DNA of 64,000 bases from Chitinophaga pinensis. Lineage in GTDB: Bacteria; Bacteroidota; Bacteroidia; UKL13-3. The position numbers were made by a program, and so were the translations under genes. The DNA lies in assembly GCA_945860865.1 (NCBI GenBank), contig CAMARW010000001.1, positions 831,456 through 895,455 on the forward strand, given 5' to 3'. This document shows, in pieces, positions 18,150 through 26,885 of the stretch (position 1 is the stretch's first letter; the number at the start of each line of letters is the position of its first letter). The notes beneath the pieces are model-generated. The model searched no databases and was not told where the DNA came from. It saw only the letters and a program-made list of their open reading frames with translations.

Positions 18150-19241
18150 ATGAAAAAACATATACTAACAGCAGCCTTATTCCTTGGAGGATTAACTGCT
18201 TTTTCACAAATTACCGTAGAAAGATCAACTTTTGCGGCGGCAGGCGATTGGTTTTTAATGGCAACAGATACAACCATCAACGTAAAAACCAGTGATGCAC
18301 TCAAACTAGGTGGTGCCAACCAAAACTGGAGTTTAACAGGTTGGGCAAACAGGCATAGCAAGGATACTACTTTTTATGCAAATGGATTTACTTATCCTGG
18401 CGCACCAGCAGGTTGTAATTTAGTGTCTTATGAAATTGATCCACTAACTTCAGAAGAAATACCAACTTACTACAATATTAGCAACAGTGCCTTGCGTGTA
18501 ATTTTAGATGCTGGCGGTACTAGCGGTTCTGGTGGGTCTTTTAAATTATTTCAATTCCCTTCCACTATGGGAACCAAATACCAAGATTCATCTGTTAATT
18601 TCTTTACTACTTTAGCCAGTGATTTTGGAATAGAACTTCCTTTGATTGATTCGCTAAGAATTGTATACGTTTTTAAGGTGAATTCTGAAATAGATGGATA
18701 TGGTAAATTAAAATTAGATGCTGGCGAGTTTGATGTATTGAGACAATTGCTCAAAACCAATGTAAAGGTGAATTTCCAGGTAAGAAACATCATTACGGGA
18801 ACTTACACTGCTTTGCCTGGATTTGGTGATTTTAATGAAAATATAAATGCCTATACTTGGTTATCTGCCAATGCTGGCGCTCCTCTTTTAAGCGCAGAAT
18901 CAGATACTTTGGGTAACATTATAAGTATTGATTATTTATTAGCCAGCAGCAAGGGTTTAAGAAGTGGGCTAGGTAAAGAATTAAACAATACCATTGCTCG
19001 CGTTTATCCAAATCCGGCTAAAGATAAATTAACCATTGAATTACAAGGTCAACAAAATGGAGATGCCCAACTTAGCATTTACGATATCTTAGGTAACGAG
19101 GTTATCGTTGTTTCTAATGTATCTATTCAAAAAGGCTTGAACCAAATTCCAGTAGATTTAAATGACCTAAAACCAGGAGTATATTTCTTTAACCTGGTTC
19201 AAGGTGAAATGAAAAGTTCTCAACGTTTTATAGTTGAATAA
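18150..19241 (+). CDS. Secreted protein with T9SS type A sorting domain
   Basis: A 363-residue exported protein: signal peptide MKKHILTAALFLGGLTAFSQ, a middle part of about 260 residues without a recognised domain, and a C-terminal type A sorting domain from about residue 285. The domain shows VYPNPAKDKLTIELQ, SIYDILGNEV and DLKPGVYFFNLVQGE, ending in QRFIVE. Such domains direct cargo through the type IX system to the cell surface. The body has a beta-rich look. A bidirectional terminator lies 20 bases downstream. Confidence 0.8.
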   Translation: MKKHILTAALFLGGLTAFSQITVERSTFAAAGDWFLMATDTTINVKTSDALKLGGANQNWSLTGWANRHSKDTTFYANGFTYPGAPAGCNLVSYEIDPLTSEEIPTYYNISNSALRVILDAGGTSGSGGSFKLFQFPSTMGTKYQDSSVNFFTTLASDFGIELPLIDSLRIVYVFKVNSEIDGYGKLKLDAGEFDVLRQLLKTNVKVNFQVRNIITGTYTALPGFGDFNENINAYTWLSANAGAPLLSAESDTLGNIISIDYLLASSKGLRSGLGKELNNTIARVYPNPAKDKLTIELQGQQNGDAQLSIYDILGNEVIVVSNVSIQKGLNQIPVDLNDLKPGVYFFNLVQGEMKSSQRFIVE

Positions 19242-19260
19242 ATATCTTTAACTAGCTACA

Positions 19261-19301
19261 AAAAAAAATCCCGAGTTGCATTACAACTCGGGATTTTTTT
19301 T
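19261..19301. terminator. Bidirectional terminator between convergent T9SS cargo genes
   Basis: An 11-bp perfect stem ATCCCGAGTTG (19268-19278) with CAACTCGGGAT (19284-19294), loop of 5, flanked by an A-run before (19261-19267) and a T-run after (19295-19301). It can stop transcripts arriving from either side: the gene ending at 19241 on + and the gene ending at 19348 on minus. Confidence 0.9.
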
Positions 19302-19307
19302 GTTTAA

Positions 19308-19335
19308 ATTTCGATTTTCGGATTTCGATTTTCGA
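19308..19335 (-). repeat. Short heptamer tandem array (TTCGAAA type)
   Basis: Four tandem 7-bp units read on + as ATTTCGA, TTTTCGG, ATTTCGA, TTTTCGA, equivalent on minus to units ending in CGAAA. It lies just after the bidirectional terminator and 12 bases before the stop of the minus-strand gene. The same heptamer family occurs at 37404-37445. Confidence 0.75.
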
Positions 19336-19347
19336 ATTTAAATTTCC

Positions 19348-20742
19348 TTATTCAGTGATAACTAATTTTTGGCTAGCGGTGTAGTTGCCAGTTTTAATGT
19401 TAATCATATAAACACCAGCTTTAACGTTTGAAGTGTTTATTGGTAATTCAAAAGCACCTGCTTGCGTATTAGGGAATGATAAGCTAGTTACTTCTTGACC
19501 CATTAAATTAGTTAAAGAAACAGTTACATCAGCTGATTGAGTTAAAGCTAAGTTTACATTTACAGTTGAAGTAGCAGGGTTAGGGTATACAGAATTAATT
19601 TTTACATTTTCCATATCATTTAAACCTACACCTGGTTTGCCATTAGAAGTATCAACAGTGATGTGGAAGTAACTTGCAACAAATCTTTCATTAGTAAAAG
19701 CTTGTCCGGCAACATAACCATTCCAACCATTGTTAACTGCATATGCAAAAGATTTTAAAGTCATTAATGGTGTATTATGGAATTTAGTATTTTCCCAGCC
19801 AATAGCACCTTCGTTTAAGTATAAGCCATAACCAAAGTAGTTGCTTCTTCTCATGCCAGCAGGAGCTGTAGCAGGATTTTGCTGGTAACAAAAAACAGCG
19901 GTGTCTGTTCCAATAACAGCAGGTACTCCCGATTTAAAAGTAAAAGTAAAAGAAGTTAATGTATTCACGTTAGTTCCGCTTGCATTGGCATTTACATTAA
20001 TACCTGCAGGTGCTTTAATAGCAGATACTTTGCTAAACCAACCATTTTCAAATCCACCGTCGTTGTTGCTTACACGTGTAGTGTCGAAAATACCGTTTGC
20101 ACCAGAAGACAATAAGAAAGTGTCTGCTGCAAAATAATTAATTGGCATTCTGGTTGCATAATTCCAATGAGCTCCTTGTGAGTTTGGTGTTGCATATCTT
20201 GTTCCATCTTGGAAAGCTGCTTGTCTAATTTGCGTGCCTCTCCAATAAGCAACAATTAAAGTATCAACTACAGGAACTGAACCACCCATACCATCGCTTA
20301 CTTCATTTACATTTCTAACATATAAATAAGAGAAAGCAACGCTATCTAATTTGTAACTATTAAATCTTGATAATTGATTTTCTGGATTATCTGAATTTTG
20401 AATTAAATCATCTTTAGGGTCAAATACATGACCTACACTTACCGTAGAACCGTATCTAACAGATCCATCATCATCTACAAATTTATTTAGTGAATCGTGT
20501 GTTAAAAAGTCAACATATCTTCTTAATCCACCACCTGCAGTACTTTTCTCCATCAAAGCAATGATATCGTACCAGGCAGAAACCGGCTCACCACCTTTTT
20601 TAGAGGTTTTTTCCGACTTAAATGGGTTTACACTTACACCTTCAGCGTGATATTTAAATTCTCCGCTGTTGTTGATTTTTTGTGCCATTGCAGCTGAACC
20701 GAAAGTAAGGGCAGCAAAGGCTGTTAGTAACACTTTTTTCAT
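19348..20742 (-). CDS. Secreted protein with T9SS type A sorting domain
   Basis: A 464-residue exported protein on the minus strand. It has a signal peptide MKKVLLTAFAALTFGSAAMA and a large body with no recognised family. It ends in a C-terminal sorting domain (YPNPATSTVNVNLALTQSAD, LTNLMGQEV, VKAGVYMINIKTG, QKLVITE). Body residues around 60-120 include RYVDFLTHDSLNKFVDDDG, and repeated aromatic and acidic stretches suggest a beta-sandwich surface protein. It is separated from ispG by 87 bases and from the gene on the opposite strand by the shared terminator. Substrate or role is unknown. Confidence 0.8.
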   Translation of the reverse strand: MKKVLLTAFAALTFGSAAMAQKINNSGEFKYHAEGVSVNPFKSEKTSKKGGEPVSAWYDIIALMEKSTAGGGLRRYVDFLTHDSLNKFVDDDGSVRYGSTVSVGHVFDPKDDLIQNSDNPENQLSRFNSYKLDSVAFSYLYVRNVNEVSDGMGGSVPVVDTLIVAYWRGTQIRQAAFQDGTRYATPNSQGAHWNYATRMPINYFAADTFLLSSGANGIFDTTRVSNNDGGFENGWFSKVSAIKAPAGINVNANASGTNVNTLTSFTFTFKSGVPAVIGTDTAVFCYQQNPATAPAGMRRSNYFGYGLYLNEGAIGWENTKFHNTPLMTLKSFAYAVNNGWNGYVAGQAFTNERFVASYFHITVDTSNGKPGVGLNDMENVKINSVYPNPATSTVNVNLALTQSADVTVSLTNLMGQEVTSLSFPNTQAGAFELPINTSNVKAGVYMINIKTGNYTASQKLVITE

Positions 20743-20829
20743 TTTAATTTAGATTTTTATTAGAATTCGAATTTATGTTAATTAATATAATTATACAAGC
20801 AAGATAGAAAAATGAAACAAAGAGTTGTA

Positions 20830-22791
20830 TCAATTTATAGCTTCTACCCAATGGCCATTTTCTTTTATCAGTTGAATTAATTCGTCTACAGCTAATTCTG
20901 AGGAGATTGATTTTTTCATTACTTCTTTACCTTTGTACAAGGTTATTTTACCTACACCCGATCCTACGTATCCGTAGTCTGCATCTGCCATTTCTCCTGG
21001 ACCATTTACAATACAGCCCATTATGGCAATTTTAACGCCTTTAAGGTGGTCTGTTCTTTTGCGAATCATGGCAGTAGTTTCTTGCAAATCAAATAAAGTG
21101 CGGCCACAACTTGGGCAGCTAATGTATTCTGTTTTGCTAATTCTGGTTCTAGCTGCTTGCAAAATACCAAATGAAATATCATTTAATCTTTTCTCACTTA
21201 CTGCGCTGTGGGTAAAAAATATTCCATCGCCAAAGCCATCAATTAATAAGCTGCCCGCATCGGTGCTGGCATATAGCATGTGTAAATTAACAGGGTCGGT
21301 TTGAACCAAATCTTCTTCATAATGCAATCCAAAAACAATTGGATTTTGTATGTTTTGCTCCACTAACAAACCTATGGCATTGCGTAAATCTGGTAAATTG
21401 TTGGGGTGATTAGCACTTAAAATAAGCACGCAGTTTCCTTGTGCTTCTATTTTGTCAAGTAAGTTTTGGTTCAAACAGTAACTGCTATTAATTTGAACAA
21501 AATTAATGGTTTGAGAAAAAACTTTGGCGTTTTCAAATTCGGTGGCCGAAAACATTGGGAAGCTATTGCTTTTATCTATGGTCTTTTCCCAGGTGCTAGG
21601 TTTGTATATAGCTTTGAGGCCCATGGGCAGCATAAAAGGAGCAATATTTTCTCCTAAGAAAATGTAATCTGCACCCAGTTCTGTCATGTTCCATTTGTCT
21701 AAATCTGCATCAAAATTGTATCCTATAGCAGCCAAATCATTGGGCTCAATGGTTTTTTGTGCAAAGTTGGCAATTACCCGTGGTACTTGGTTTCCGCCAA
21801 ATAAATGGATGGGTTTGGCTACTCGTTTTTTATATTGATAAAATACTTCAGAGTTGTTTTGCATCCATTGGCTGTTGGGCGCCATAGCTGTTGCGTTGTT
21901 TCTGTTGCTATATCTATGCGCCAATTGTTTAGCCACAGGTACTTCAAACTCTGGATCTTCGGTAAGCGATACACGAATAGTGTCGCCTAGGCCGTCTTCT
22001 AGAAGTGCACCAATACCCAATGCAGATTTTATTCTACCATCATCGCCATCTCCTGCCTCTGTTACCCCCAAATGTAGCGGGTAATGCATGTTGTTTTGGT
22101 TCATGGTTTGAACCAAAAGGCGATAGGCTTGCACCATAACTTGTGGGTTACTTGCCTTCATAGACAGCACAATATTGTGAAAGTTTTCTGCTGTGGCAAT
22201 GCGCAAAAACTCCATGGCACTTTCTACCATGCCAAGCGGCGTATCTCCATATCTACTTAAAATTCTATCGCTTAAACTGCCGTGGTTGGTTCCAATTCGA
22301 AGCGCTGTGCCGTATTCTTTACAGATGCTTATTAAAGGCACAAATTTTTCTCTAATACGCAAGAGTTCGTTTTCATAATCTTGGTCGGTATATTCTAATA
22401 TTTGAAACTTCTTTTTATCGGCATAATTACCCGGATTTATGCGTACTTTTTCTACAATTCTGGCGGCCATTTCTGCCGCGTTTGGCGTAAAATGTATATC
22501 TGCCACCAAGGGTACATGGTAGTTTCTTTTTTTGAGTTCAGCTTTAATATTGGCTAAGTTTTCTGCTTCATTCATACTGGGTGCAGTTAGCCTAACTAGT
22601 TCGCAACCGGCATCCACCATTCTAATAATTTGCTCCACAGATCCAAGTGTATCCATGGTATCGGTGGTAGTCATACTCTGGATACGAATGGGGTAATCGC
22701 TTCCCATTAGTAAATCACCAATAGCAACGGTATTGGTTTTTCTTCTTTGGTAGTTGGTTAAACTAGCAACAAATAATGCGTTTTGACTCAT
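20830..22791 (-). CDS. ispG: 4-hydroxy-3-methylbut-2-en-1-yl diphosphate synthase, long form
   Basis: A 653-residue iron-sulphur enzyme of the MEP isoprenoid pathway, converting methylerythritol cyclodiphosphate to HMBPP. The N-terminal TIM-barrel part carries IRIQSMTTTDTMDT, LVADIHFTPNAA, RINPGNYADKK and RIGTNHGSLSDR. An inserted central domain, about residues 270-540, makes it far longer than the 370-residue enterobacterial form, as in plants and other Bacteroidota. The C-terminal domain has the cluster ligands CPSC near residue 558 and MGCIVNGPGEM near 593, where the glutamate is catalytic. It is a single gene, 91 bases from the dehydrogenase gene upstream. Confidence 0.96.
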   Translation of the reverse strand: MSQNALFVASLTNYQRRKTNTVAIGDLLMGSDYPIRIQSMTTTDTMDTLGSVEQIIRMVDAGCELVRLTAPSMNEAENLANIKAELKKRNYHVPLVADIHFTPNAAEMAARIVEKVRINPGNYADKKKFQILEYTDQDYENELLRIREKFVPLISICKEYGTALRIGTNHGSLSDRILSRYGDTPLGMVESAMEFLRIATAENFHNIVLSMKASNPQVMVQAYRLLVQTMNQNNMHYPLHLGVTEAGDGDDGRIKSALGIGALLEDGLGDTIRVSLTEDPEFEVPVAKQLAHRYSNRNNATAMAPNSQWMQNNSEVFYQYKKRVAKPIHLFGGNQVPRVIANFAQKTIEPNDLAAIGYNFDADLDKWNMTELGADYIFLGENIAPFMLPMGLKAIYKPSTWEKTIDKSNSFPMFSATEFENAKVFSQTINFVQINSSYCLNQNLLDKIEAQGNCVLILSANHPNNLPDLRNAIGLLVEQNIQNPIVFGLHYEEDLVQTDPVNLHMLYASTDAGSLLIDGFGDGIFFTHSAVSEKRLNDISFGILQAARTRISKTEYISCPSCGRTLFDLQETTAMIRKRTDHLKGVKIAIMGCIVNGPGEMADADYGYVGSGVGKITLYKGKEVMKKSISSELAVDELIQLIKENGHWVEAIN

Positions 22792-22882
22792 GTTGTAATG
22801 AAACAGAAAAAGGTGAAAATAGTTCTTATAATGGCTTTAAACGTTGACGCTGCGAAGGTATGTAATTTCAATAAAATTTAGA

Positions 22883-23593
22883 TTAACCTATATCGCCCAA
22901 AATTGGTCGAACCAAAATCTCTTCTACATTGGTTTGTGGGGATAAGGTATAGGCATTAAACACCAATTTAGCAATATCCTCTGATGGAATAAATCTTTCT
23001 GCGGGAAGCTCTGATCCCTTCCAACTATCGGTAAGTGTTGCGCCCGGCAGAATGGCTGTAACTTTGATGTTTTTTTCTTTGAGCTCTTGTCGTAATACTT
23101 GGTTCAAGCCAAGCATTGCATATTTGCTGATACAGTAAGAGCCCCCGTTAGTATAAGCGGTAATGCTGGCTGTTGAGCAAATATTAAAAATATGTCCTTG
23201 ACCTGAACCAAGCATATTTTTACCTATAATTTGGCATAAATAATAAGCACTGGCTACATTGGTTTGAAATTGCAGTTCAAGGGCGCCTTCGGGTTCGGTT
23301 AATATGGTGCCGGGTAAAAATACACCCGCATTATTTACTAAAACTTCAACTGTTTTGAATTCCTTAAGCACATTTTCTGCAAATATTTTGAGCAATTCTG
23401 CATTGCTTACATCGCAGGTTTCCATTAAAAATTGTTGGTTGGGGTACTTCAATGTAAGGGAGGTAAATAATTCTTGTAAGGCATTTTTATCTCTAGCACA
23501 TCCAGCCACATTAAATCCATTGGCAGCAAATATATTTACTATGGCAAGCCCGATACCTTTGGTACAGCCGCTTACTAAAATTGTTGGGTTCAT
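22883..23593 (-). CDS. Short-chain dehydrogenase/reductase family protein
   Basis: A 236-residue classical SDR. The nucleotide-binding glycine motif is SGCTKGIGLAIV near residue 7, the structural NNAG appears mid-protein (VLVNNAGVFLPG), and the catalytic Ser and YxxxK are in NICSTASITAYTNG and SYCISKYAM. The frame could extend to a TTG at 23617, but the ATG at 23593 gives MNPTILVSGCTKGIG, the normal SDR N-terminus. A TAATTTTG promoter-like box lies about 22 bases upstream. The substrate cannot be read from the sequence. Confidence 0.9.
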   Translation of the reverse strand: MNPTILVSGCTKGIGLAIVNIFAANGFNVAGCARDKNALQELFTSLTLKYPNQQFLMETCDVSNAELLKIFAENVLKEFKTVEVLVNNAGVFLPGTILTEPEGALELQFQTNVASAYYLCQIIGKNMLGSGQGHIFNICSTASITAYTNGGSYCISKYAMLGLNQVLRQELKEKNIKVTAILPGATLTDSWKGSELPAERFIPSEDIAKLVFNAYTLSPQTNVEEILVRPILGDIG

Positions 23594-23614
23594 ATTATTT
23601 AAACGATAAGATTC

Positions 23615-23622
23615 CAAAATTA
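23615..23622 (-). promoter_or_regulatory. Putative -7 box of the dehydrogenase gene
   Basis: On the minus strand this reads TAATTTTG, a perfect TAnnTTTG match, 21 bases before the ATG at 23593. A good -33 partner is not visible at the right distance, so the call is tentative. Confidence 0.35.
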
Positions 23623-23670
23623 CTTAATTTGTTTGGATTGATAAGTTTTTTTCTGAATACTATATCGGTC

Positions 23671-23701
23671 TTTGCAGAATAAGGCTAAAGCATTATATTT
23701 A
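23671..23701 (+). promoter_or_regulatory. Putative promoter of the MlaE/MlaF-like operon
   Basis: TTTG at 23671-23674 and TATATTTA at 23694-23701, separated by exactly 19 bases; one mismatch in the last base of the -7 box. It lies 36 bases before the permease ATG and is divergent to the dehydrogenase gene. Confidence 0.5.
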
Positions 23702-23737
23702 CATGCAAATTAAAATCTATTTTTAATTGAGTAAAGC

Positions 23738-24478
23738 ATGAAATTTTTATCGAAATTAGGAAGTTATTTGTTGTTTTTGCGAGCCTGTTTTCGCAAGCCA
23801 GATAAATGGCGCATGTTCTGGCGGAGCTTTTTTAGCGAAGTATATAAAATGGGAAATGATTCTTTTGGTATTGTAGCCATTATTTCTTTATTTATTGGAG
23901 CCGTTACGGTTATTCAGTTTGGTAGTCAGTTACAAGGAAGTTTGGTACCCATGACTATCTTAGGAAGGATTGTGCGGGATGCCAATATTTTGGAGTTTTC
24001 GCCCACCATTGTTGCACTGGTTATGGCAGGCAAAATTGGTTCAAACATAGCCTCAGAAATTGGAACAATGAAAGTAAGTGAGCAAATAGATGCTTTAGAA
24101 ATAATGGGGGTGAATGCGGCCAGCTACGTAGCATTGCCCAAGATTTTAGCAGCTATTTTTGCCGTTCCAGCTCTTGTTATTTGCAGTATGTTTCTATCTA
24201 ATGTTGGTGGCGCCATTTCTTGCTACTTTTCAGAAATGGTAACAGTTGATATTTACATTCAAGGATTGCGCATGGATTTTAACGGATTTTTTATCACCCA
24301 CGCCCTCACCAAGGCGTTCTTTTCTTCTTTTTTAATTGCTACAATTTCATCTTATAATGGCTACATTACAGAAGGCGGTGCACTGGAAGTAGGTTCGGCC
24401 AGTACTATGGCTGTGGTGCAAAGTTGTATTGCCATCATTTTCTTTGATTATATTTTAACTCAATTGATGTTATACTAA
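23738..24478 (+). CDS. MlaE-family lipid ABC transporter permease
   Basis: A 246-residue membrane protein of the MlaE (YrbE) family, which moves phospholipids between inner and outer membrane. The hallmark stretch is GRIVRDANILEFSPTIVALV, then MAGKIGSNIASEIGTMKVSE and QIDALEIMGVNAASYVALPK, together with five hydrophobic segments. The next gene overlaps its stop by one base and encodes the matching ATPase. An MCE substrate-binding protein (MlaD type) is not within the window, so the third component must be elsewhere or absent. Confidence 0.92.
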   Translation: MKFLSKLGSYLLFLRACFRKPDKWRMFWRSFFSEVYKMGNDSFGIVAIISLFIGAVTVIQFGSQLQGSLVPMTILGRIVRDANILEFSPTIVALVMAGKIGSNIASEIGTMKVSEQIDALEIMGVNAASYVALPKILAAIFAVPALVICSMFLSNVGGAISCYFSEMVTVDIYIQGLRMDFNGFFITHALTKAFFSSFLIATISSYNGYITEGGALEVGSASTMAVVQSCIAIIFFDYILTQLMLY

Positions 24479-25206
24479 TGATAGCCTTAAACGGAATATA
24501 CAAATCTTTTAATGGGCGCGAAGTTTTAAAAGATGTGAGCGCCAAATTTGCGAAAGGAAAATGCACTTTTGTAATTGGCGCAAGTGGGGGAGGGAAAAGT
24601 GTTTTAATGAAGTGCATGGTTGGCCTAATTACGCCTGATAAGGGTGTTGTAGATTTTGATAATAGAGATTTTTACGGGCTAGATTACAAGGAGAAAAAGT
24701 TGGTTCGGCAAGAAATTGGCATGCTTTTTCAAGGTGGGGCTTTGTTTGATTCTTTGAGTGTAGAAGATAATGTAGCATTTCCTTTGCGCATGTTTACGGA
24801 AATGAATAAAAGTGAGCTATTAGATAGGGTAAATTTTTGCTTAAAACGCGTGAAGTTAGAGAATGTAAATAACCTTTATCCCTCTAATATAAGTGGTGGT
24901 ATGAAAAAGAGAGTGGGCATTGCCCGTGCCATTGCCATGAATCCAAAATACCTTTTTTGTGATGAACCTAATAGCGGTTTAGATCCTTTAACCTCAAGGG
25001 TTATCGACGAATTGATAGTTGAAATTACCGAAGAATATAATATTACAACAGTTATTAATTCACATGATATAAAAAGTGTTTTTGATATGGGCGACCATAT
25101 TGTTTTTATCTACCAAGGTAAGCGTTTGTGGGAAGGTAATAAGTCTGAAATTAATGATGCAGGAATTAAAGAATTGCAGGAATTTATTAAGGCTAGTAGG
25201 TTTTAG
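24478..25206 (+). CDS. MlaF-family lipid ABC transporter ATP-binding protein
   Basis: A 242-residue ATPase. Walker A is GASGGGKSVL near residue 34, the signature motif is NISGGMKKRVGIARAIAM, Walker B is KYLFCDEPNSGLDP, and the H-loop histidine is in INSHDIKSVFDMGDHI. The start overlaps the permease stop by one base (TAATG), so the two are translationally coupled. It would power the MlaE-like permease for phospholipid transport. A heptamer repeat array follows 8 bases after the stop. Confidence 0.93.
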   Translation: MIALNGIYKSFNGREVLKDVSAKFAKGKCTFVIGASGGGKSVLMKCMVGLITPDKGVVDFDNRDFYGLDYKEKKLVRQEIGMLFQGGALFDSLSVEDNVAFPLRMFTEMNKSELLDRVNFCLKRVKLENVNNLYPSNISGGMKKRVGIARAIAMNPKYLFCDEPNSGLDPLTSRVIDELIVEITEEYNITTVINSHDIKSVFDMGDHIVFIYQGKRLWEGNKSEINDAGIKELQEFIKASRF

Positions 25207-25213
25207 GAGATAA

Positions 25214-25273
25214 TTACGAATTACGAGTTACGAGTTACGAATTACGAATTACGAATTACGAATTACGTTACGG
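25214..25273 (+). repeat. Heptamer tandem repeat array (TTACGAR)n
   Basis: Seven consecutive 7-bp units TTACGAA or TTACGAG from 25214 to 25262, then two degenerate units to about 25273. It lies 8 bases after the ATPase stop, between the transporter operon and the cytochrome lipoprotein operon. The period of 7 fits neither a codon nor a DNA turn. Unit variants are A or G at position 7 only. Confidence 0.85.
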
Positions 25274-25321
25274 ATGAAGATTAAAGTAAGTTGGTAGTTG
25301 AGGGGTAATAATATAATAGTT

Positions 25322-26026
25322 ATGCATAGATTTTGGATATTGGGATTGCTCTATATGTTGGTGAGTTTGTCTTGCCAGCACAAGCCTGCAGAGGTGATTA
25401 CGCCTCCTCAGAATATAGACACCAGTGGTAACCCCAAACAACCTTGTGATTCTACGGTGGTTTATTTTGGGAGAGATGTGCTGCCCATTTTAAATACAAA
25501 TTGTGCTATGAGTGGATGTCATGATGCGGGTACTGCCTCTGATGGGATAGTTTTAAATTCTTATAACAATGTTATTAATACCGGTAGAATAGTTCCATTT
25601 GATTTAAATAGTTCAGATTTGTATGAAGTTATTATTGAAGATAAACCTGATAAAAGGATGCCGCCTCCTCCTAAATCTGCATTAAATGCCACCCAAATAG
25701 CACTCATTGCTAAGTGGATTAATCAAGGGGCGAAAAATTTAATTTGTGAGGAGCAAAATTGTGATACCATCAATATTTCTTATGGTAATATGATAGCTAA
25801 AACTATGGCTACTTATTGTATAGGTTGCCATGGCGCCAATTATCCAGGTGCAGGCTTAAATTTAACTAATTATGCGGGTATGTCTGCCATTGCTGCCAAC
25901 GGCAGGTTAATAGGCAGTATAACTCATATTGCCGGATACAAAGCCATGCCGCAAGGCGGAAAGTTGCCCAGTTGTGAAATAAAGCAAATTCAGAAATGGG
26001 TGGCAATGGGTTTTCCTAATAACTGA
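25322..26026 (+). CDS. Lipoprotein with two c-type haem motifs
   Basis: A 234-residue lipoprotein: signal peptide with lipobox ending LVSLSCQHK. An in-frame TTG at 25298 exists, but the ATG at 25322 gives the normal signal start, so I chose it. Two haem-binding type motifs are seen: CAMSGCH (spacing CX4CH, unusual) and the later CIGCH (CX2CH). Each is followed by a cytochrome-like segment with a conserved methionine (RMPPPPKSALNATQIALIAK and AMPQGGKLPSCEIKQIQKWV), as in planctomycete-type cytochrome c domains. It is the first of five co-oriented genes. Haem attachment is inferred from the motifs. Confidence 0.75.
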   Translation: MHRFWILGLLYMLVSLSCQHKPAEVITPPQNIDTSGNPKQPCDSTVVYFGRDVLPILNTNCAMSGCHDAGTASDGIVLNSYNNVINTGRIVPFDLNSSDLYEVIIEDKPDKRMPPPPKSALNATQIALIAKWINQGAKNLICEEQNCDTINISYGNMIAKTMATYCIGCHGANYPGAGLNLTNYAGMSAIAANGRLIGSITHIAGYKAMPQGGKLPSCEIKQIQKWVAMGFPNN

Positions 26027-26060
26027 TAAAAAATGGTTATCTATTAATTGTTTGATTTTT

Positions 26061-26543
26061 ATGAAAAGATGTAATTTGGTTCTCTTGTTTGCCTCTGCCT
26101 TGCTGTTTACAAGCATTAGTGCTTGTTCTCATTATGAAGCGTTGCAAAAAGACCCTAAAGAAAGCAGCAAAGGCGATGATGAAAGTCACAATGAAGGACA
26201 AAATTGCGGATCTTGTCATAACATTAATGGGCATGAAGCCGTGCGCGAGGCGGGCTGGTGGACGGTCTCTGGAACTGTTTTCCGCGAAGGAGATGATAAG
26301 GGTGATGATAATGCAATTGTAGAACTTTGGGAAAAGCCAGGCCGAGCAGGAAAGCTTATTAAAAAATTAGAAACGGATAAAGAGGGTAATTTTTATACCA
26401 ATCAGATACTCAATTTTATGGGTGGCTGTTATCCTGTTATATATACTCCGGGCGGACAAGTGAAAGTGATGCCAATACCATATACTGGAGGAAGCTGTAA
26501 TAGTTGTCATGGAGTAAGTACAAGTAAATTAGAACTAAAATAA
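26061..26543 (+). CDS. Small lipoprotein with two CXXCH haem c motifs
   Basis: A 160-residue lipoprotein with signal peptide ending LFTSISACSHY, where the cysteine is the likely lipid site. CGSCH occurs near residue 54 and CNSCH near residue 151. Between them is a strand-rich segment WTVSGTVFREGDDKG, then NAIVELWEKPGRAGKLIKKL and GNFYTNQILNFMGG, which resembles a carboxypeptidase-regulatory-like or transthyretin-type fold, though I cannot confirm that. The two motifs bracket this segment, suggesting two haems at the ends. The start at 26061 is preferred over the TTG at 26052 because it gives MKRCNLVLLFASALL. Confidence 0.7.
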   Translation: MKRCNLVLLFASALLFTSISACSHYEALQKDPKESSKGDDESHNEGQNCGSCHNINGHEAVREAGWWTVSGTVFREGDDKGDDNAIVELWEKPGRAGKLIKKLETDKEGNFYTNQILNFMGGCYPVIYTPGGQVKVMPIPYTGGSCNSCHGVSTSKLELK

Positions 26544-26547
26544 TTAT

Positions 26548-26880
26548 ATGAAAAAAATATTTGGAATAGTAATCATACTATCAGTTTTTATGAGTTGCTA
26601 TAAGGATAAAGAAGAATTGTTGTACCCCAACGATTTTGGATTGGCAGATACAAGCTCGGTTGCCACCTACACTGGATTTGTGAAGCCATTAGTGGCTGCG
26701 AGGTGCGTGTCTTGCCATGCTGGTTTTGGTAATTATGCTGGGTTAAAAATAGTTGTAGACAATGGAAAGTTTGCCAACAGGGTTTTAGTTAAGAAAGATA
26801 TGCCCTCGGGCGGACCATTAAGTGCTGAGCAATTGGCTAAATTAGATAAATGGTTAAAAGCAGGGGCGCCTAATAATTAA
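26548..26880 (+). CDS. Small lipoprotein with one CXXCH haem c motif
   Basis: A 110-residue lipoprotein. The signal peptide ends in LSVFMSCYKDK. A cytochrome c-like domain follows with CVSCH near residue 56 and a later DMPSGGPLSAEQLAKLDKWL that supplies a methionine. This is a minimal version of the domain found in the first gene of the operon. It lies 4 bases after the second lipoprotein gene and 5 before the barrel gene, so co-expression is very likely. Confidence 0.75.
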   Translation: MKKIFGIVIILSVFMSCYKDKEELLYPNDFGLADTSSVATYTGFVKPLVAARCVSCHAGFGNYAGLKIVVDNGKFANRVLVKKDMPSGGPLSAEQLAKLDKWLKAGAPNN

Positions 26881-26885
26881 GTTAT

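Noticed and set aside
25214..25273. CRISPR array
   Set aside because: The repeats are 7 bp with no spacers and no cas genes are near.
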